Positions 62,758-64,000 of a DNA stretch of 64,000 nucleotides are shown here, piece by piece (the first letter of the stretch is position 1; every line of letters begins with the position of its first letter). The translations under genes and the position numbers were made by a program. Under the pieces are notes generated by a model, which was not told where the DNA came from, did no database searches, and was given only the letters and a program-made list of their open reading frames with translations. Origin of the DNA: Propionibacteriaceae bacterium (GTDB lineage: Bacteria; Actinomycetota; Actinomycetes; Propionibacteriales; Propionibacteriaceae); the NCBI GenBank assembly GCA_030537675.1, contig JAUNVL010000002.1, positions 44,947 through 108,946 of the forward strand. The letters are read 5' to 3'.

Positions 62758-63834
62758 ATGCATCCCGAGCTGGCCATCGGCCCGTCGAACTATGCCGGTC
62801 AGGCGACGGCATGGGCGCGCGCGGTCAGCACTCGGCTGCCAGCGCGGGCGTGGTCCTTCACGGGGGTGCCCCTGCGCGGTGGTGGGTTCGACTTCGACGT
62901 CGACAAAAGGATGGGACGACTTGCATTCCGCAACCCGTTGTTCTGGGGAACCCGCTCGCGCCATTTTCTGCGCGGAGTCACCCATTTGGCCCTGGACGGT
63001 TTCAAGACGTTCTCCCGATGGGACCGTCACACGCACCTGCCCTCTGACGCGAGACGCCTCGAGGAGTCAGGGCTGAAAATGGCCCTGATCTCCCATGGGT
63101 CCGACGTCCGTGATCCGCGAGCCCATCAAGAACGCGACGAGTGGTCCTACTTCAACGTTGGCCCCGGGCCCTGGTGGGACGTCCTGACCGCGCAGACGGC
63201 ACAAAATCGGCAGTTTGCCGAGGAGTCGGGCTGGCCGGTGTTCTACTCCACCCCTGACCTTGCCTTCGACCTGCCGAATGGAAAGTGGCTTCCCGTGGTG
63301 GTCGACGTTGACGCCTGGGCCTGTGAGTCCCCGGTGCTGGAGCGCGCCCGGCCACGCGTGGTCCACGTGCCCAGTCAACGCGCCCCAGCGATCAAAGGGA
63401 CCCAGTACATCACCCCCGTCCTCCAGCAACTTCATGACGAAGGGGCGATCGAGTTCATCGCCCCTGACCGGCTGCCCCACCATGAGATGAGGGAGTTGGT
63501 GAAGAGCTCCGACATCGTGGTGGACCAGTTGTTGTTCGGTTCCTACGGCGCGGCGGCGGTGGAGGCCATGGCCGCGGGTCGGATCACGGTGGGACGTCTG
63601 ACCCCCGCGGTGCGCGATCTCATGCCCGAGGCGCCCTGGATGCTGGAGGCAACACCCAAGACCCTGCGTGCGGTGATCTGCTCGGTTCTCGACCAACGGG
63701 ATGAACTGCGCGATCTTGCACAGGCCAACCTCCAGTTCGTTCGTCGCTGGCACGACGGAACAGAATCCGCCTCGCGATTGTCCGGCTACCTGGGCGTGAG
63801 CCAGGGCCCACAGCGCGCTTCCCAGGCGGGTTGA
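62758..63834 (+). CDS. Glycosyltransferase-like protein
   Basis: 358 aa. The GT-B-like pattern is weaker than in its neighbours: IGPSNYAGQATAWARAV, a middle block ALISHGSDVRDPRAHQ, and a late DIVVDQLLFGSYGAAAVEAMAAG that fits a donor site. VHVPSQRAPAIKGTQYI is a familiar stretch in such proteins. It is the last gene of the polysaccharide locus in this window. Acceptor and donor are unknown. Confidence 0.7.
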   Translation: MHPELAIGPSNYAGQATAWARAVSTRLPARAWSFTGVPLRGGGFDFDVDKRMGRLAFRNPLFWGTRSRHFLRGVTHLALDGFKTFSRWDRHTHLPSDARRLEESGLKMALISHGSDVRDPRAHQERDEWSYFNVGPGPWWDVLTAQTAQNRQFAEESGWPVFYSTPDLAFDLPNGKWLPVVVDVDAWACESPVLERARPRVVHVPSQRAPAIKGTQYITPVLQQLHDEGAIEFIAPDRLPHHEMRELVKSSDIVVDQLLFGSYGAAAVEAMAAGRITVGRLTPAVRDLMPEAPWMLEATPKTLRAVICSVLDQRDELRDLAQANLQFVRRWHDGTESASRLSGYLGVSQGPQRASQAG

Positions 63835-63917
63835 GCCTGCCACCTGGGACCCGCCCCGCCGGGCATGCTCCACCTCTCGGCTCCAGGACGGGGACCGCGT
63901 CGACGAGTAGCTGCCAG

Positions 63918-63964
63918 TTTCACGGTGATTGAGCAGCCACCCGTTTCCCGGTGATCGAGTAGCC
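63918..63964. repeat. Degenerate direct repeat in the right-edge intergenic region
   Basis: TTTCACGGTGATTGAGCAGCC-type (63918-63938, quoted as its first 20 bases plus C) and TTTCCCGGTGATCGAGTAGCC-type (63944-63964) are 18 of 21 identical. The phrase GGTGATCGAGTAGCC and what follows (ending TCGAGATCCC at the edge) resembles intergenic repeat units found many times in some actinobacterial chromosomes. No gene is evident from 63835 to 64000. Confidence 0.5.
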
Positions 63965-64000
63965 GACCGCGACGAAGGAGCGTCGGCATGTCGAGATCCC

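Noticed and set aside
61365-63047. A 560-codon open frame on the plus strand opposite the nucleotide-sugar dehydrogenase
   Set aside because: It is the antisense of a gene with full family motifs. High GC at third positions keeps opposite frames open. Its translation has no recognisable domain.
1-64000. tRNA, rRNA, CRISPR arrays, insertion sequences, integrases and attachment sites
   Set aside because: I looked through the gaps and found no cloverleaf, no regular spaced repeats, and no transposase or integrase protein. Very small non-coding RNAs cannot be excluded by eye.

Overview
The window is 64 kb of high-GC DNA that reads as chromosome of an actinobacterium. Supporting signs are a WhiB-family protein, an ESX/type VII secretion locus (EccB, EccC, EccD, EccE, MycP and two WXG100-type proteins), GTG and TTG starts, and many start codons lying only 6-7 nt after a TANNNT -10 box, the layout of leaderless mRNAs. 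The gene mix (xylose isomerase pathway, Aat, branched-chain 2-oxo acid dehydrogenase, WhiB) would suit Propionibacteriaceae or a relative, but that placement is an inference. I see no rRNA, tRNA, CRISPR array, integrase, transposase or prophage gene. Almost all of the window is coding.

Layout. 1-9.5 kb: the edge of a DNA topoisomerase IB gene, a fatty acid desaturase with its ferredoxin reductase, an MprAB-like two-component system, and a divergent xylose unit (ROK repressor / xylA-xylB). 9.5-24 kb: mostly housekeeping genes, namely a low-molecular-weight phosphatase, a serine hydrolase, a CorA-like channel, ornithine carbamoyltransferase, a large secreted 5'-nucleotidase, a branched-chain 2-oxo acid dehydrogenase operon (bkdABC), a DUF4282 protein, alanine racemase, an EcsC-like protein, Aat and an Fpg/Nei glycosylase. 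24-35.4 kb: a complete ESX secretion locus whose genes alternate strands. 35.4-45.3 kb: pheA, an antiporter, a PAP2-diacylglycerol kinase fusion coupled to a zinc-ribbon membrane protein, serS with a HAD phosphatase, a WhiB-HTH protein, an aldo/keto reductase and ferritin. 45.3-63.8 kb: a large surface-polysaccharide locus. It has six putative glycosyltransferases, a PglC-like priming transferase, a DegT aminotransferase, a PglF-like 4,6-dehydratase, two Wzy/ligase-type membrane proteins, a flippase, a Wzz/kinase-like fusion and a nucleotide-sugar dehydrogenase. The right edge carries a small degenerate intergenic repeat.

How the parts fit. The most notable regulatory signal is a shared 20-bp palindrome, AASCTACG-N4-CGTARGYT. 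One perfect copy sits inside the promoter of the desaturase operon (3213-3232), and two overlapping copies sit just before bkdA (16096-16130). Unsaturation and branched-chain primer supply both set membrane fluidity, so one regulator, probably encoded elsewhere, may control both. The polysaccharide locus looks like a Wzx/Wzy pathway built on an amino-dideoxy sugar made by the dehydratase-aminotransferase-transferase trio. Several proteins appear to have lost a catalytic motif while keeping the fold: the PAP2 half of the lipid kinase fusion, the kinase half of the Wzz fusion, and possibly the CorA-like channel signature.
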